In this document: positions 34,666-46,173 of the stretch, in pieces | Layout of the letters: each line of letters begins with the position of its first letter | Numbering within the stretch: the stretch's first letter is position 1 | Source: an uncultured Roseburia sp. | GTDB taxonomy: Bacteria > Bacillota > Clostridia > Lachnospirales > Lachnospiraceae | Reading direction: 5' to 3' | Assembly (NCBI GenBank): GCA_910587865.1 | Contig: CAJUNX010000011.1 | Span: forward strand, 25,553-89,552 | DNA length: 64,000 bases | The notes under the pieces: model-generated | Seen by the model: the letters and a program-made list of their open reading frames with translations, nothing else | The model's database searches: none | What the model was told of the DNA's origin: nothing | Made by a program: the position numbers and the translations under genes

Positions 34666-36213
34666 CTAATTTCCGATATAATCCAGCGGATTGACTGCAG
34701 CGCCGTTAATGTAGATCTCAAAGTGTACATGAGGACCGGTCGAACGCCCCGTATTGCCGCTCAGTGCGATCGGATCTCCCTGATTCACATGCTGGCCGAC
34801 CTGCACGAGCAGCTTGCTGTTGTGCGCGTACCGCGTCATTCTTCCGTCCGGATGGCTGATCACGACATTATTGCCATAGCCCCCGCTGTAGGAAGCCTGT
34901 ATGACGGTTCCCGCACTTGAAGCCCGGACCGTCGTGCCCACCGGGCAGGCCCAGTCGACTCCCTTGTGCATACGTCCCCAGCGTCTCCCGAAACCGGATG
35001 TATACCGTCCGCCTGAGATCGGTCTGATATACGTCGGCGGAATCACGGTTCCCCGCTCGATCACCGCAGCCTGCGATTCCACCAGAATGTTCTGATGCAG
35101 CAGCTCGCGGCTCGTCTCCATACCGTTCTCATAGACCACGATGTCGTTTCTCTCCCGCCGGCCCGTCGTTCCTTCCTGATGGATCACCTCTTTTGTCGTG
35201 TACCAGGAATCATTTTCAATGATCTGCGGATCCGCCGTATACTCTTCCTCATACACCTCGCCCACCGTCATCCGGATTCTTAAGTCCGGCTCCGGAACGG
35301 CTATAATCAGCTCCTGTCCGTCCCGGATCATCTGATCCGGCCCTGACATCCCGTTGAGCGCCACAATGGATGACACCGTCGTATCATGATCCATCGCAAT
35401 CACCGACAGACAGTCGCCAGGCTCTACTACATATATTTTATTCGACTCTTTCTCTTTTGTTACTTCTTCCACCTGTACATCGATATCGGCAATCTGACCG
35501 GGTTCCACATAATTTTCAAAGATCTCCACCGTCTCGATAAATTCCATATCGAGCACACCGGTCTGATAAGCGCCCGGGTCGGCCGCGTCATACGCGATCG
35601 CACAGGACAGCTGTGCGTTTGCTCCCGCGCTCAGCCGATCTGCCGGCGGCTCCCCGGAAAGCACCGGTTCTCCCTGCGCCGTCATCTCTGTTAAATCGGC
35701 ATTTAATATTCCGCTGATATGTGACTCCTCGGCAAACAACCGCGCCTCGTACTGTCCCGTCTCATCCGCTCCCGCCTTTACACGATTCAAAAACGTCAGC
35801 ACATCCTCAAGCGTCCGGAAGTTTGCCCGGAATTCCTCAATCGCCACCGTGTACACACGCTCCGTTTCCGAATCGGCCGCTTCTACTATAATTCCCCTTA
35901 TCGCCCCTTTTAATTCATCCTCTGTCATCAGTTTCTGAAAAGGTCTGCGAACCTCCTCGTATTCCCACCGGATATCCGCGGACAGCCGTTCCCCGCTCTC
36001 CGCGGACAGCTCCCTGCGCACCTGCTGGCAGAGCCGCTTTACATCCGTCTCCACGGACGCGCAGCCGATAAAGCTCCCGTTCACATATACTCCGTGATAC
36101 ACCTGCCCGATTCCCATTTTCTCCGACATGCCAAACAGCAGTGCCGCCACTCCTGCCACTGCCACAAGCACCGCCTGTGCCGCAGCCTTTTTCGTAAACC
36201 GTACGTTTTTCAT
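34666..36213 (-). CDS. Exported LysM-G5-M23 endopeptidase
   Basis: A 515-residue cell-wall metallopeptidase. One N-terminal membrane helix or signal anchor (about 10-28), a non-annotated region (about 35-255), LysM (about 260-305), G5 (about 312-388) and an M23 domain (about 395-515). The lysostaphin-type zinc residues are present in MHKGVD (His416, Asp420) and HVHFE (495-499). Domain order matches SpoIIQ/YabE-like wall enzymes that crosslink or trim peptidoglycan. It follows aroK with a 74-base gap. Confidence 0.93.
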   Translation of the reverse strand: MKNVRFTKKAAAQAVLVAVAGVAALLFGMSEKMGIGQVYHGVYVNGSFIGCASVETDVKRLCQQVRRELSAESGERLSADIRWEYEEVRRPFQKLMTEDELKGAIRGIIVEAADSETERVYTVAIEEFRANFRTLEDVLTFLNRVKAGADETGQYEARLFAEESHISGILNADLTEMTAQGEPVLSGEPPADRLSAGANAQLSCAIAYDAADPGAYQTGVLDMEFIETVEIFENYVEPGQIADIDVQVEEVTKEKESNKIYVVEPGDCLSVIAMDHDTTVSSIVALNGMSGPDQMIRDGQELIIAVPEPDLRIRMTVGEVYEEEYTADPQIIENDSWYTTKEVIHQEGTTGRRERNDIVVYENGMETSRELLHQNILVESQAAVIERGTVIPPTYIRPISGGRYTSGFGRRWGRMHKGVDWACPVGTTVRASSAGTVIQASYSGGYGNNVVISHPDGRMTRYAHNSKLLVQVGQHVNQGDPIALSGNTGRSTGPHVHFEIYINGAAVNPLDYIGN

Positions 36214-36238
36214 CGCTCTTATATCCTCTGTGTCATCC

Positions 36239-36264
36239 GCGCCAGAACATCCTTGTCCCGGCGC
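36239..36264 (-). other. Hairpin between aroK and the M23 gene
   Basis: On the minus strand GCGCCGGGACA pairs with TGTTCTGGCGC (two G-U pairs) around AGGA. There is no T tract; possible processing or attenuation site. Confidence 0.4.
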
Positions 36265-36287
36265 GTTCTCTTCCTTTGCCCAAACGA

Positions 36288-36803
36288 TTATTCTTTTCCG
36301 CCGGGAAAGACGGCTGCCGCAATCTGCTCTGCCGTCTGCTCAATCGTAAGCCCGTATTCCCTGATCGTGACATCCGCATATTTCTCGTACAGAGGAATCC
36401 TCTCCCCGTAAAGGTCAGACAGTGTCTGCCCCTGCCGCAGCACCACTCCCCTGCCGCGGATATCGGACAGCCGCTTTCTGAGTTCTTCAAACGGAAGGCT
36501 TAGGTACACGATCGTGCCGGATGTCCGGTAATGCTCCATGGCCTCCCTGCCGTACACCACACTGCCCCCGGTTGCGATCACTGCATGCGTCGCCTCAATC
36601 CCGCTGTTGACACGGTTCTCCACCTCAAGGAATCCGTCCGTTCCCCGCTCTTTCATAATCTCGTGCAGCAGCTTTCCCTCCTGCCGCTGGATCAGAAGAT
36701 CCGCGTCGATAAACTGATATCCCAGACGCTTCGCGAGGATCACCCCCGCCGTGCTCTTGCCCACGCCCGGCATCCCGATTAATATGATATTCTCCTGTTT
36801 CAT
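36288..36803 (-). CDS. aroK: Shikimate kinase
   Basis: A 171-residue enzyme that phosphorylates shikimate in the chorismate pathway. The Walker A motif GMPGVGKST (10-18), the shikimate-binding DxD-like FIDADLLI, and GTDGFLEVE (a variant of FR..E) with ATGGSVVY are seen. Start at 36803 with GGGAG upstream; the frame extends upstream through a structured hairpin (36829-36869) with no ribosome site. Symbol aroK is used for the single-domain kinase. Confidence 0.93.
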   Translation of the reverse strand: MKQENIILIGMPGVGKSTAGVILAKRLGYQFIDADLLIQRQEGKLLHEIMKERGTDGFLEVENRVNSGIEATHAVIATGGSVVYGREAMEHYRTSGTIVYLSLPFEELRKRLSDIRGRGVVLRQGQTLSDLYGERIPLYEKYADVTIREYGLTIEQTAEQIAAAVFPGGKE

Positions 36804-36828
36804 GTCAGCACTCCCGCATCTCTCCAAA

Positions 36829-36869
36829 GGGGCTGCCGCAAAATACGGCCTGTATTCTGCGGCAGCCCC
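36829..36869 (-). repeat. Long hairpin before aroK, related to the metK terminator
   Basis: On the minus strand GGGGCTGCCGCA (36869-36858) pairs with TGCGGCAGCCCC (36840-36829), and AATAC/GTATT extends the stem inward. Only TTT follows. The outer arm GGGCTGccGCAaAAT resembles the metK terminator arm (31491-31544), suggesting a dispersed repeat family. Confidence 0.65.
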
Positions 36870-36928
36870 CTCAAGCCGCCTCCCCGCACATGCCTGCCGG
36901 ATGTGCAGAGGCCGGCGCACTTCATCCT

Positions 36929-37978
36929 CTACTGTTCGGTCGCCCCGATTTCTTCTGTTCCCACCGTCTCCTTCGGGATCGTGGTAAACAGATTCCGGAA
37001 GCTTACTTTATCCCACACGCCTTTTTTTACCTTCCAGGTGTGCTCCGCCTTCCATCCGTCGAGCACTTCGTCATAATACGCGTTCTCGCGCTCGGTGATC
37101 AGATTCTGTCTCGTCTGCTCCGTCGCGGTCTCATCCGTCTTTGCGTCCACGCAAACCACATAGTAGCTGCCTTCCGTGTCAATGACGTCTGAAACTGCTC
37201 CCTCATCCGCTGCGAGCAGCTCCGGCAGCACTGTCTCATCGACATATTCGTCCCCTTCCCGGAAGGTACCGTTGTACACCGTGTATCCGTATTCCTCCGC
37301 CGGCCCCGCAAGGCCGTCTTTCTTCGCCTTTGCCGCGTACTCCTCCACCGTCGCAAGCAGCTCTGGCAGATCTTCCTCCGTGTATTCCACGGCGCTTCCC
37401 GTCTCGTCCGTATAGCTTAGCTTTGAGACGCGCACATAACTGTAGGATCCGGTACGGGCCTCCTCGTCGCTCACCTGAATGTCCGCATTCGCGATGATCG
37501 CCTCATGCATCCGTCTCTGGATCGTCATCAGCGTCAGGTATTCCTCCACCGTCGCCTGGTCCGCTCCGATCGCCTCAAGCGCCTCCGCGGTATTGTCCGA
37601 CACAAATCCCGCCGCCGCGTCCGCGATCGCCGTCTTCTGCTCTTCGGCAAGCTCCACGCCGTACTCCGCCGCGTGAGCGTTCAGCACATACATGTCATAG
37701 AGGGACTCCATCACGCTCTCCTTGGTGTCCTCCTCCATCGTGCTGCCGCTCCCGTAGAGATCCGAGGACCACACGTCCTCTCCAAAGCCGTATGCCTGAT
37801 AGAAATCGTCTGCATTCGCCTGCTCTAAGCGCGCGGCAAAATTCGCCACCCCCAGCGGTACCTTCGTCCCGTCGAGCGTCGCCACTGTCGCATTTTTATC
37901 GATACTGCCGCATCCCGCCAAAAGAGACGCCGCTGTCATTCCGATTACACATACCGTGAAACATCTTCCTGCTCTCAT
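36929..37978 (-). CDS. PrsA/SurA-like lipoprotein foldase
   Basis: A 349-residue exported lipoprotein with signal peptide and lipobox LLAGC. A SurA_N-like helical region (about 45-175) precedes a C-terminal region with a weak parvulin-like segment (EGDEYVDETVLPELLAADEG and YYVVCVD). PrsA-type foldases aid secreted-protein folding, but the peptidyl-prolyl isomerase domain is degenerate here, so chaperone activity only is plausible. Start at 37978 with GGAGG six bases upstream. It lies between mfd and aroK, as prsA-like genes often do. Confidence 0.82.
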   Translation of the reverse strand: MRAGRCFTVCVIGMTAASLLAGCGSIDKNATVATLDGTKVPLGVANFAARLEQANADDFYQAYGFGEDVWSSDLYGSGSTMEEDTKESVMESLYDMYVLNAHAAEYGVELAEEQKTAIADAAAGFVSDNTAEALEAIGADQATVEEYLTLMTIQRRMHEAIIANADIQVSDEEARTGSYSYVRVSKLSYTDETGSAVEYTEEDLPELLATVEEYAAKAKKDGLAGPAEEYGYTVYNGTFREGDEYVDETVLPELLAADEGAVSDVIDTEGSYYVVCVDAKTDETATEQTRQNLITERENAYYDEVLDGWKAEHTWKVKKGVWDKVSFRNLFTTIPKETVGTEEIGATEQ

Positions 37979-38061
37979 CATCGTCCTCCATTCGTACAAT
38001 CACCTGCTTATTATAGTGCTTTTTTCCGCATGCCGCAATAGCTTTCCATCTTTTTTCACAA

Positions 38062-41601
<3,540 letters not shown>

Positions 41602-41722
41602 ACCGTCCCGTCCGTCTCCTGCCTTTATTATGAAATATTGTAGTTTTGCCTGCGCCGTTCACAGGAATGCCGTCTGCACTCTCCCGCTGCAGAATCTGAT
41701 CATTCCTGCTGACATAATCCGT

Positions 41723-42310
41723 TCATTTTTCAGAGGGCGGCTGAACTTTTCTGTTAAACTCATTCATCGCGTGGTCCGTCTCCCCGCGCAGGATCATCTC
41801 TGCGGCGCACACCGCATCCAAAGACGCCTGCTCAAACAGACTGCGGTCCGCCGCGTCAAAACGCCCCAGCACATAATCCGCGAGATCCCAGCCCGCCGGT
41901 TTTTCCCCGACGCCCATTTTGATCCGCTGAAACACCTGCGTCTGTATACTGGCAATGATGCTTTTGATCCCGTTGTGCCCGCCCGCGCTTCCTTTTTTGC
42001 GGATCCGCAGACTGCCCGGAGCAAGGCTGATGTCATCATAGATGACAAGCAGCTCTTCCTCCGGGTCCGCTTTATAATAAGAAATCAGCTCTGCGATACT
42101 CTCGCCGCTTACATTCATATAAGTCTGCGGCTTTGCGAGCACCACCTTCTCTCCTCCGATGAAGCCGCTGCCGCAGAGCGCTTTATGCTTTTTTTCTCCG
42201 ATACGGATGTGATATTTTTCCGCGATGGCATCGATGACATCAAATCCCGCATTGTGACGGGTATGCTCATACTGATGCCCCGGATTGCCAAGCCCTGCAA
42301 TAATAAACAT
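41723..42310 (-). CDS. pth: Peptidyl-tRNA hydrolase
   Basis: A 195-residue enzyme that recycles peptidyl-tRNA. LGNPGHQYEHTRHNAGF contains the catalytic His19-type and Asn residues, and KPQTYMN and DDISLAPGSLRIRKKGSAGGHNGI follow. It starts three bases after the GlmU-like gene, which suggests translational coupling. The GlmU-pth-mfd order recalls gcaD-prs-ctc-spoVC-mfd of Bacillus. Confidence 0.97.
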   Translation of the reverse strand: MFIIAGLGNPGHQYEHTRHNAGFDVIDAIAEKYHIRIGEKKHKALCGSGFIGGEKVVLAKPQTYMNVSGESIAELISYYKADPEEELLVIYDDISLAPGSLRIRKKGSAGGHNGIKSIIASIQTQVFQRIKMGVGEKPAGWDLADYVLGRFDAADRSLFEQASLDAVCAAEMILRGETDHAMNEFNRKVQPPSEK

Positions 42311-42313
42311 GAT

Positions 42314-43063
42314 TCACCCCTGTCTGCGGGCATTTCTGCGCCGGATGACGATCGACGCTTCCCGCAGCTGCTCCTGGTCGTTGACGCCCGTGATATCCTC
42401 CGGATCCTCCAGCGCAAACGCATCCACTTTCAGTCCCTTATCCCTGATAATCGAAAGCGTATCCGGCAGATAATACTCGCCCTGCGCATTCTCCGGCGTC
42501 AGGCGCTCCAACGCTTCTTTTAACTCCCGGGTGTCAAACAGATACATCCCGGAATTGATCTCATGTGACTTGCGCTCCTCCGGCGTGGCGTCCTTGTGCT
42601 CCACGCTCTTTACAAAGCCGCCGTCGGCATCCCTGATAATCCGCCCGTAACCGGTCGGGTCTCCTACAAATGACGACAGCACCGTCACAGCATTGTTGTG
42701 ATCCGCATGGTACTTCTGCAGCCGGAGCAGGGTATCCGCCGTGATCAGAGGCGTATCCCCGAACAGAATCATCGTACATCCGCAATCCCCGAGAAAATCT
42801 TTTGCGCAGAGCACGGCATGTCCGGTACCCAGCTGCTGCTCCTGCAGCACGAACCGCACGTCCTGATGTGCGAGCGATTCCCGCACGATATCATATTTAT
42901 AGCCGACTACCAGACAGATCTCTTCTGCCCCCGCGCCGGCCGCTGCCTCGATCACATAATCGGCAAGGCATTTTCCCTCTATCGTATGCACCACCTTCGG
43001 CAGGTCAGACTTCATCCTGGTCCCTTTTCCCGCCGCAAGAATCACTGCTTTTAACTCATTCAT
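42314..43063 (-). CDS. GlmU-like nucleotidyltransferase, N-terminal domain only
   Basis: A 249-residue protein similar to the uridylyltransferase half of GlmU, which makes UDP-GlcNAc. Seen: LAAGKGTRMKSDLPKV, GTGHAV, and NSGMYLFDTREL. The left-handed beta-helix acetyltransferase half is absent, and the gene ends three bases before pth. Start at 43063 with GGAGG eight bases upstream. Whether it is a separate sugar pyrophosphorylase or pairs with another acetyltransferase is unknown. Confidence 0.9.
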   Translation of the reverse strand: MNELKAVILAAGKGTRMKSDLPKVVHTIEGKCLADYVIEAAAGAGAEEICLVVGYKYDIVRESLAHQDVRFVLQEQQLGTGHAVLCAKDFLGDCGCTMILFGDTPLITADTLLRLQKYHADHNNAVTVLSSFVGDPTGYGRIIRDADGGFVKSVEHKDATPEERKSHEINSGMYLFDTRELKEALERLTPENAQGEYYLPDTLSIIRDKGLKVDAFALEDPEDITGVNDQEQLREASIVIRRRNARRQG

Positions 43064-43101
43064 TCCGATATCCTCCGTTTCCCGTTGATACACTAAGTAC
43101 C

Positions 43102-43129
43102 ATTTTACTAAAGATTTGGGATTTTACAA
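43102..43129 (-). promoter_or_regulatory. Promoter of the GlmU-like/pth/mfd group
   Basis: -35 TTGTAA (43124-43129), 16-bp spacer, -10 TAAAAT (43102-43107). Confidence 0.6.
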
Positions 43130-43151
43130 GAAAAATTTTGTCTCTGACAAC

Positions 43152-43185
43152 GGAAAACGGGAACCCTCCCATCGGGGGGTTCCCG
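43152..43185 (-). terminator. Terminator of spoVG (glgC-glgD-spoVG unit)
   Basis: 12-bp stem CGGGAACCCCCC / GGAGGGTTCCCG with a four-base loop, then TTTTCC on the minus strand, 31 bases past spoVG. Confidence 0.85.
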
Positions 43186-43215
43186 TCCCATCACTGTTCT
43201 TAAACCGGTCTTTTG

Positions 43216-43482
43216 TCATTCTTCTGCGCCGATCGTTTCCTGATACCGCTTTAAGATCAGCTTCTGGATGCGTTCTCTGGTATCAGAATTGATCGGATGC
43301 GCGATGTCACGGTATTCTCCGTCTGCCGCTTTGCGGCTGGGCATTGCGATAAACAAGCCCTTCTCACCCTCGATGATCTTGATGTCGTGCACGACAAATT
43401 CTTCATCGATCGTGATGGATACTACTGCCTTCATCTTGCCTTCTTTTTCCACCTTTCTGATTCTGACGTCCGTCACCTGCAT
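43216..43482 (-). CDS. spoVG: SpoVG RNA-binding regulator
   Basis: An 88-residue SpoVG protein. MQVTDVRIRKVEKEGKMKAV, the FVVHDIKIIEGEKGLFIAMPSRK core, and GEYRDIAHPINS are typical. SpoVG is a broadly conserved Firmicutes RNA/DNA-binding regulator of sporulation, cell division and virulence. It starts 31 bases after glgD with an AAAGGAGGG site and shares the downstream terminator, so it is probably the third gene of a glgC-glgD-spoVG operon. Confidence 0.95.
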   Translation of the reverse strand: MQVTDVRIRKVEKEGKMKAVVSITIDEEFVVHDIKIIEGEKGLFIAMPSRKAADGEYRDIAHPINSDTRERIQKLILKRYQETIGAEE

Positions 43483-43513
43483 ATCTTACGTTCCCTCCTT
43501 TATATGCCATGAT

Positions 43514-44632
43514 TCAAAGCACATATCTCTCATTGTTTTCACACACGATCCGGATGGAGCCATCCCCGCAGTAATACGTGTTTGCTTTCAGAGTGTCCCT
43601 GCTCTCCACGATGCAGTTCTCTATATGTGTGTTGTCCCCGATATAGACATCATTGAGGATAACTGAATTCTTAATGACACAATTCCTGCCAACAAATACC
43701 TTTTTAAATAAGACGGAATTCTCCACCTTACCGTTAATGATACAGCCGCTGGCAATCAGGCTGTTACGCACATCGGAGCCCGCATTATACTTGGCAGGGG
43801 GCAGATCATCCACCTTTGAGCAGATCTTCGGTTCCTCCCGGAAAAAGTATCTGCGGACCTCCGGCGAAAGGAAATCCATATTCGTCCTGTAATAGGATTC
43901 CACCGTCGCGATATTGTTCCAGTATTCTTTCATCTTGTAGCCATAAATCTGTTTCATATTCTTGTAACGAATCAGGATATCCGTCACAAAATCCCAGCGG
44001 TCCTCCGCCGCGCTGCGCTCTAACATCTCGATCAGCTGTCTTCTGCGGACAATGTAGATCCCCGTTGAGATCGTGTGTGACCGGGACACCATCGGCTTTT
44101 CTTCAAATTCGGTGATTCTTGCGTCCTCGTTCATCGAAACGACCCCGAAGCGGCTGACATCCGCATCCGGCTCCATATCCCGGACCACCACCGTGATGTC
44201 CGCCTTTTTCCCGATATGGTAGTCGAGCACCCGGTTATAGTCAAGCTTGTAAACGCAGTCGCCGCTCGTGATGATCACATAGGGTTCATGTCTGCGCTTC
44301 AAAAAGCTGATATTCTGGTACATGGCATCCGCGGTTCCCCGATACCACCAGCTGTTGTCCGCCGTCACGGTCGGGTTAAAGACAAACAGCCCTCCCTGCT
44401 TGCGCCCGAAATCCCACCACTTTGAGGAGCTCAGGTGTTCGTTTAAGGATCTGGCGCTGTACTGCGTGAGCACCGCCACGGTCTGAATGTGGGAATTGCT
44501 CATATTGCTCAGCGCAAAATCGATGCTGCGGTAGCTGCCGCCCACCGGCATCGCCGCGATCGCCCGTTTTTGGGACAGCTCCTGCATACGGCTGTTGTTG
44601 CCGCCCGCCAGAATGATTCCTATCGCTTTCAT
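43514..44632 (-). CDS. glgD: GlgD, regulatory subunit-like ADP-glucose pyrophosphorylase homologue
   Basis: A 372-residue homologue of ADP-glucose pyrophosphorylase. It begins MKAIGIILAGGNNSRMQELS, in which the pyrophosphorylase signature is changed from the usual GxGxRL, consistent with the low-activity GlgD subunit in clostridia and bacilli. C-terminal left-handed beta-helix repeats are present. It overlaps the glgC stop by four bases (ATGA), so GlgC/GlgD hetero-oligomer assembly is likely. Confidence 0.95.
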   Translation of the reverse strand: MKAIGIILAGGNNSRMQELSQKRAIAAMPVGGSYRSIDFALSNMSNSHIQTVAVLTQYSARSLNEHLSSSKWWDFGRKQGGLFVFNPTVTADNSWWYRGTADAMYQNISFLKRRHEPYVIITSGDCVYKLDYNRVLDYHIGKKADITVVVRDMEPDADVSRFGVVSMNEDARITEFEEKPMVSRSHTISTGIYIVRRRQLIEMLERSAAEDRWDFVTDILIRYKNMKQIYGYKMKEYWNNIATVESYYRTNMDFLSPEVRRYFFREEPKICSKVDDLPPAKYNAGSDVRNSLIASGCIINGKVENSVLFKKVFVGRNCVIKNSVILNDVYIGDNTHIENCIVESRDTLKANTYYCGDGSIRIVCENNERYVL

Positions 44633-45903
44633 ACCGCATCACCTGCCTTAATGATTACTTCTCCGCCGGGAAGCATCCCGTCCGGATAATCGTCCCCCGA
44701 CGTGACGCCGGAAATCGCCGTGTTTTTCCCGACGGACACCCCGTCCGGTATCACGGAATCCTCGCCGACCGTCGCCAGCCCGAACGCGTAAATATCCGCA
44801 TGCAGACGGTTTTGCGCCTCCTCTCCGACGCCGAGCGCGACATTGTTTCCGATCCTGCAGTTCTCCGCTATAATCGCACGGCTGATGTCGCAGCCTCTGC
44901 CGGTTACGGTATCCTTCATGATGATCGAATCCCTCACCACCGTCCCTGCGCCGATGATCACCCCGGGACCGATCACGGAATGATATATCCTGCCGCTGAT
45001 CTCCGCGCCCTCGCCGACGATGCTCTTCTCCACCACTGCCTCCGGCGAAAAATACTGCGGTTCTATGATATCGCTCTTCGTATAAATCTTCCAGTATTCC
45101 TCGTAGAGATTGAACTCCGGAATCAGATCGACGAGTTCCATATTCGCCTCCCAGTAGGAACCGAGCGTCCCGACGTCCTTCCAGTATCCGTTAAACTCGT
45201 ATGCGTAAAGATTCCTGCCCGTCTCATGGCAGTATGGAATGACATGTTTTCCGAAATCACAGCCGCTCTGATCCTTCAGATGACACAGCGCTTCCTTCAG
45301 AGCATCCCAGCTGAAAATATAAATGCCCATGGAAGCCAGATTACTGCGCGGCTCCGCCGGCTTTTCTTCAAACGCACGGATTTTTTTATCCTCGTCCGCG
45401 ATCACAATGCCGAAGCGGCCCGCCTCCTCCGGCGGAACCGGCATGGTGGCAATCGTCACGTCCGCATGGTTTTCCTTGTGAAACCCGAGCATCACCTCAT
45501 AGTCCATCTTATAGATGTGGTCCCCCGACAAAATGAGAACATACTTCGGATGATAACTCTCCATATAATTCATATTCTGGAAAATCGCGTTGGCGGTTCC
45601 CGTATACCACTCGCTGCTCGCGCTCTTCTCATAGGGCGGAAGGATCGTGACCCCGCCGTTATTCCGGTCCAGATCCCACGGAATCCCGATTCCGATGTGG
45701 GTATTGAGACGCAGAGGCTGGTACTGGGTCAGAACCCCCACCGTATCGATGCCCGAATTGATGCAGTTGCTGAGCGGAAAATCGATGATTCTGTATTTTC
45801 CTCCAAAGGCGACGGCCGGTTTTGCGACACCGGCTGTCAGCACGCCCAGCCGGCTCCCCTGTCCTCCGGCAAGGAGCATGGCGATCATTTCCTTTCGAAC
45901 CAT
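44629..45903 (-). CDS. glgC: Glucose-1-phosphate adenylyltransferase
   Basis: A 424-residue catalytic subunit: ATP + glucose 1-phosphate to ADP-glucose, the committed glycogen step. LAGGQGSRLGVLTAGVAKPAV and the KYRIIDFPLSNCINSGI region are seen, with a C-terminal beta-helix. It has a TATAAT promoter (45957-45985) with extended TGG and is first in an operon with glgD and spoVG. Confidence 0.97.
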   Translation of the reverse strand: MVRKEMIAMLLAGGQGSRLGVLTAGVAKPAVAFGGKYRIIDFPLSNCINSGIDTVGVLTQYQPLRLNTHIGIGIPWDLDRNNGGVTILPPYEKSASSEWYTGTANAIFQNMNYMESYHPKYVLILSGDHIYKMDYEVMLGFHKENHADVTIATMPVPPEEAGRFGIVIADEDKKIRAFEEKPAEPRSNLASMGIYIFSWDALKEALCHLKDQSGCDFGKHVIPYCHETGRNLYAYEFNGYWKDVGTLGSYWEANMELVDLIPEFNLYEEYWKIYTKSDIIEPQYFSPEAVVEKSIVGEGAEISGRIYHSVIGPGVIIGAGTVVRDSIIMKDTVTGRGCDISRAIIAENCRIGNNVALGVGEEAQNRLHADIYAFGLATVGEDSVIPDGVSVGKNTAISGVTSGDDYPDGMLPGGEVIIKAGDAV

Positions 45904-45956
45904 ACCAGATTACCTCTTGTCTTCCTATTTTGTCACAGCGCATTTCTTTCACGGAT

Positions 45957-45985
45957 ATTATACCACATCCCGCATTTTCTGTACA
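45957..45985 (-). promoter_or_regulatory. Promoter of glgC-glgD-spoVG
   Basis: -35 TGTACA (45980-45985), 17-bp spacer, -10 TATAAT (45957-45962) preceded by TGG (extended -10). Confidence 0.65.
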
Positions 45986-46101
45986 TTATCTTTCACAACT
46001 TTCTCCCTGCCTCTTTTCATTTTCTGACATATTGCACAAAACCCGGCACGGTTTTACAACAAATTATCCTGTGTGTCGAAAAAAAATTATCCCAAAACAA
46101 T

Positions 46102-46129
46102 TTGCATTTTAATAATATAAGGTTATAAT
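46102..46129 (+). promoter_or_regulatory. Promoter of murC
   Basis: -35 TTGCAT (46102-46107), 16-bp spacer, -10 TATAAT (46124-46129), 45 bases before the murC ATG. Confidence 0.7.
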
Positions 46130-46173
46130 GAGCTGTATCAGATGTAAAAACAGGAACAGGCAGGTATCAGATA

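Noticed and set aside
44800..46128. 442-residue plus-strand frame across glgC
   Set aside because: Antisense to glgC and its promoter region; no SD site, no family motif.
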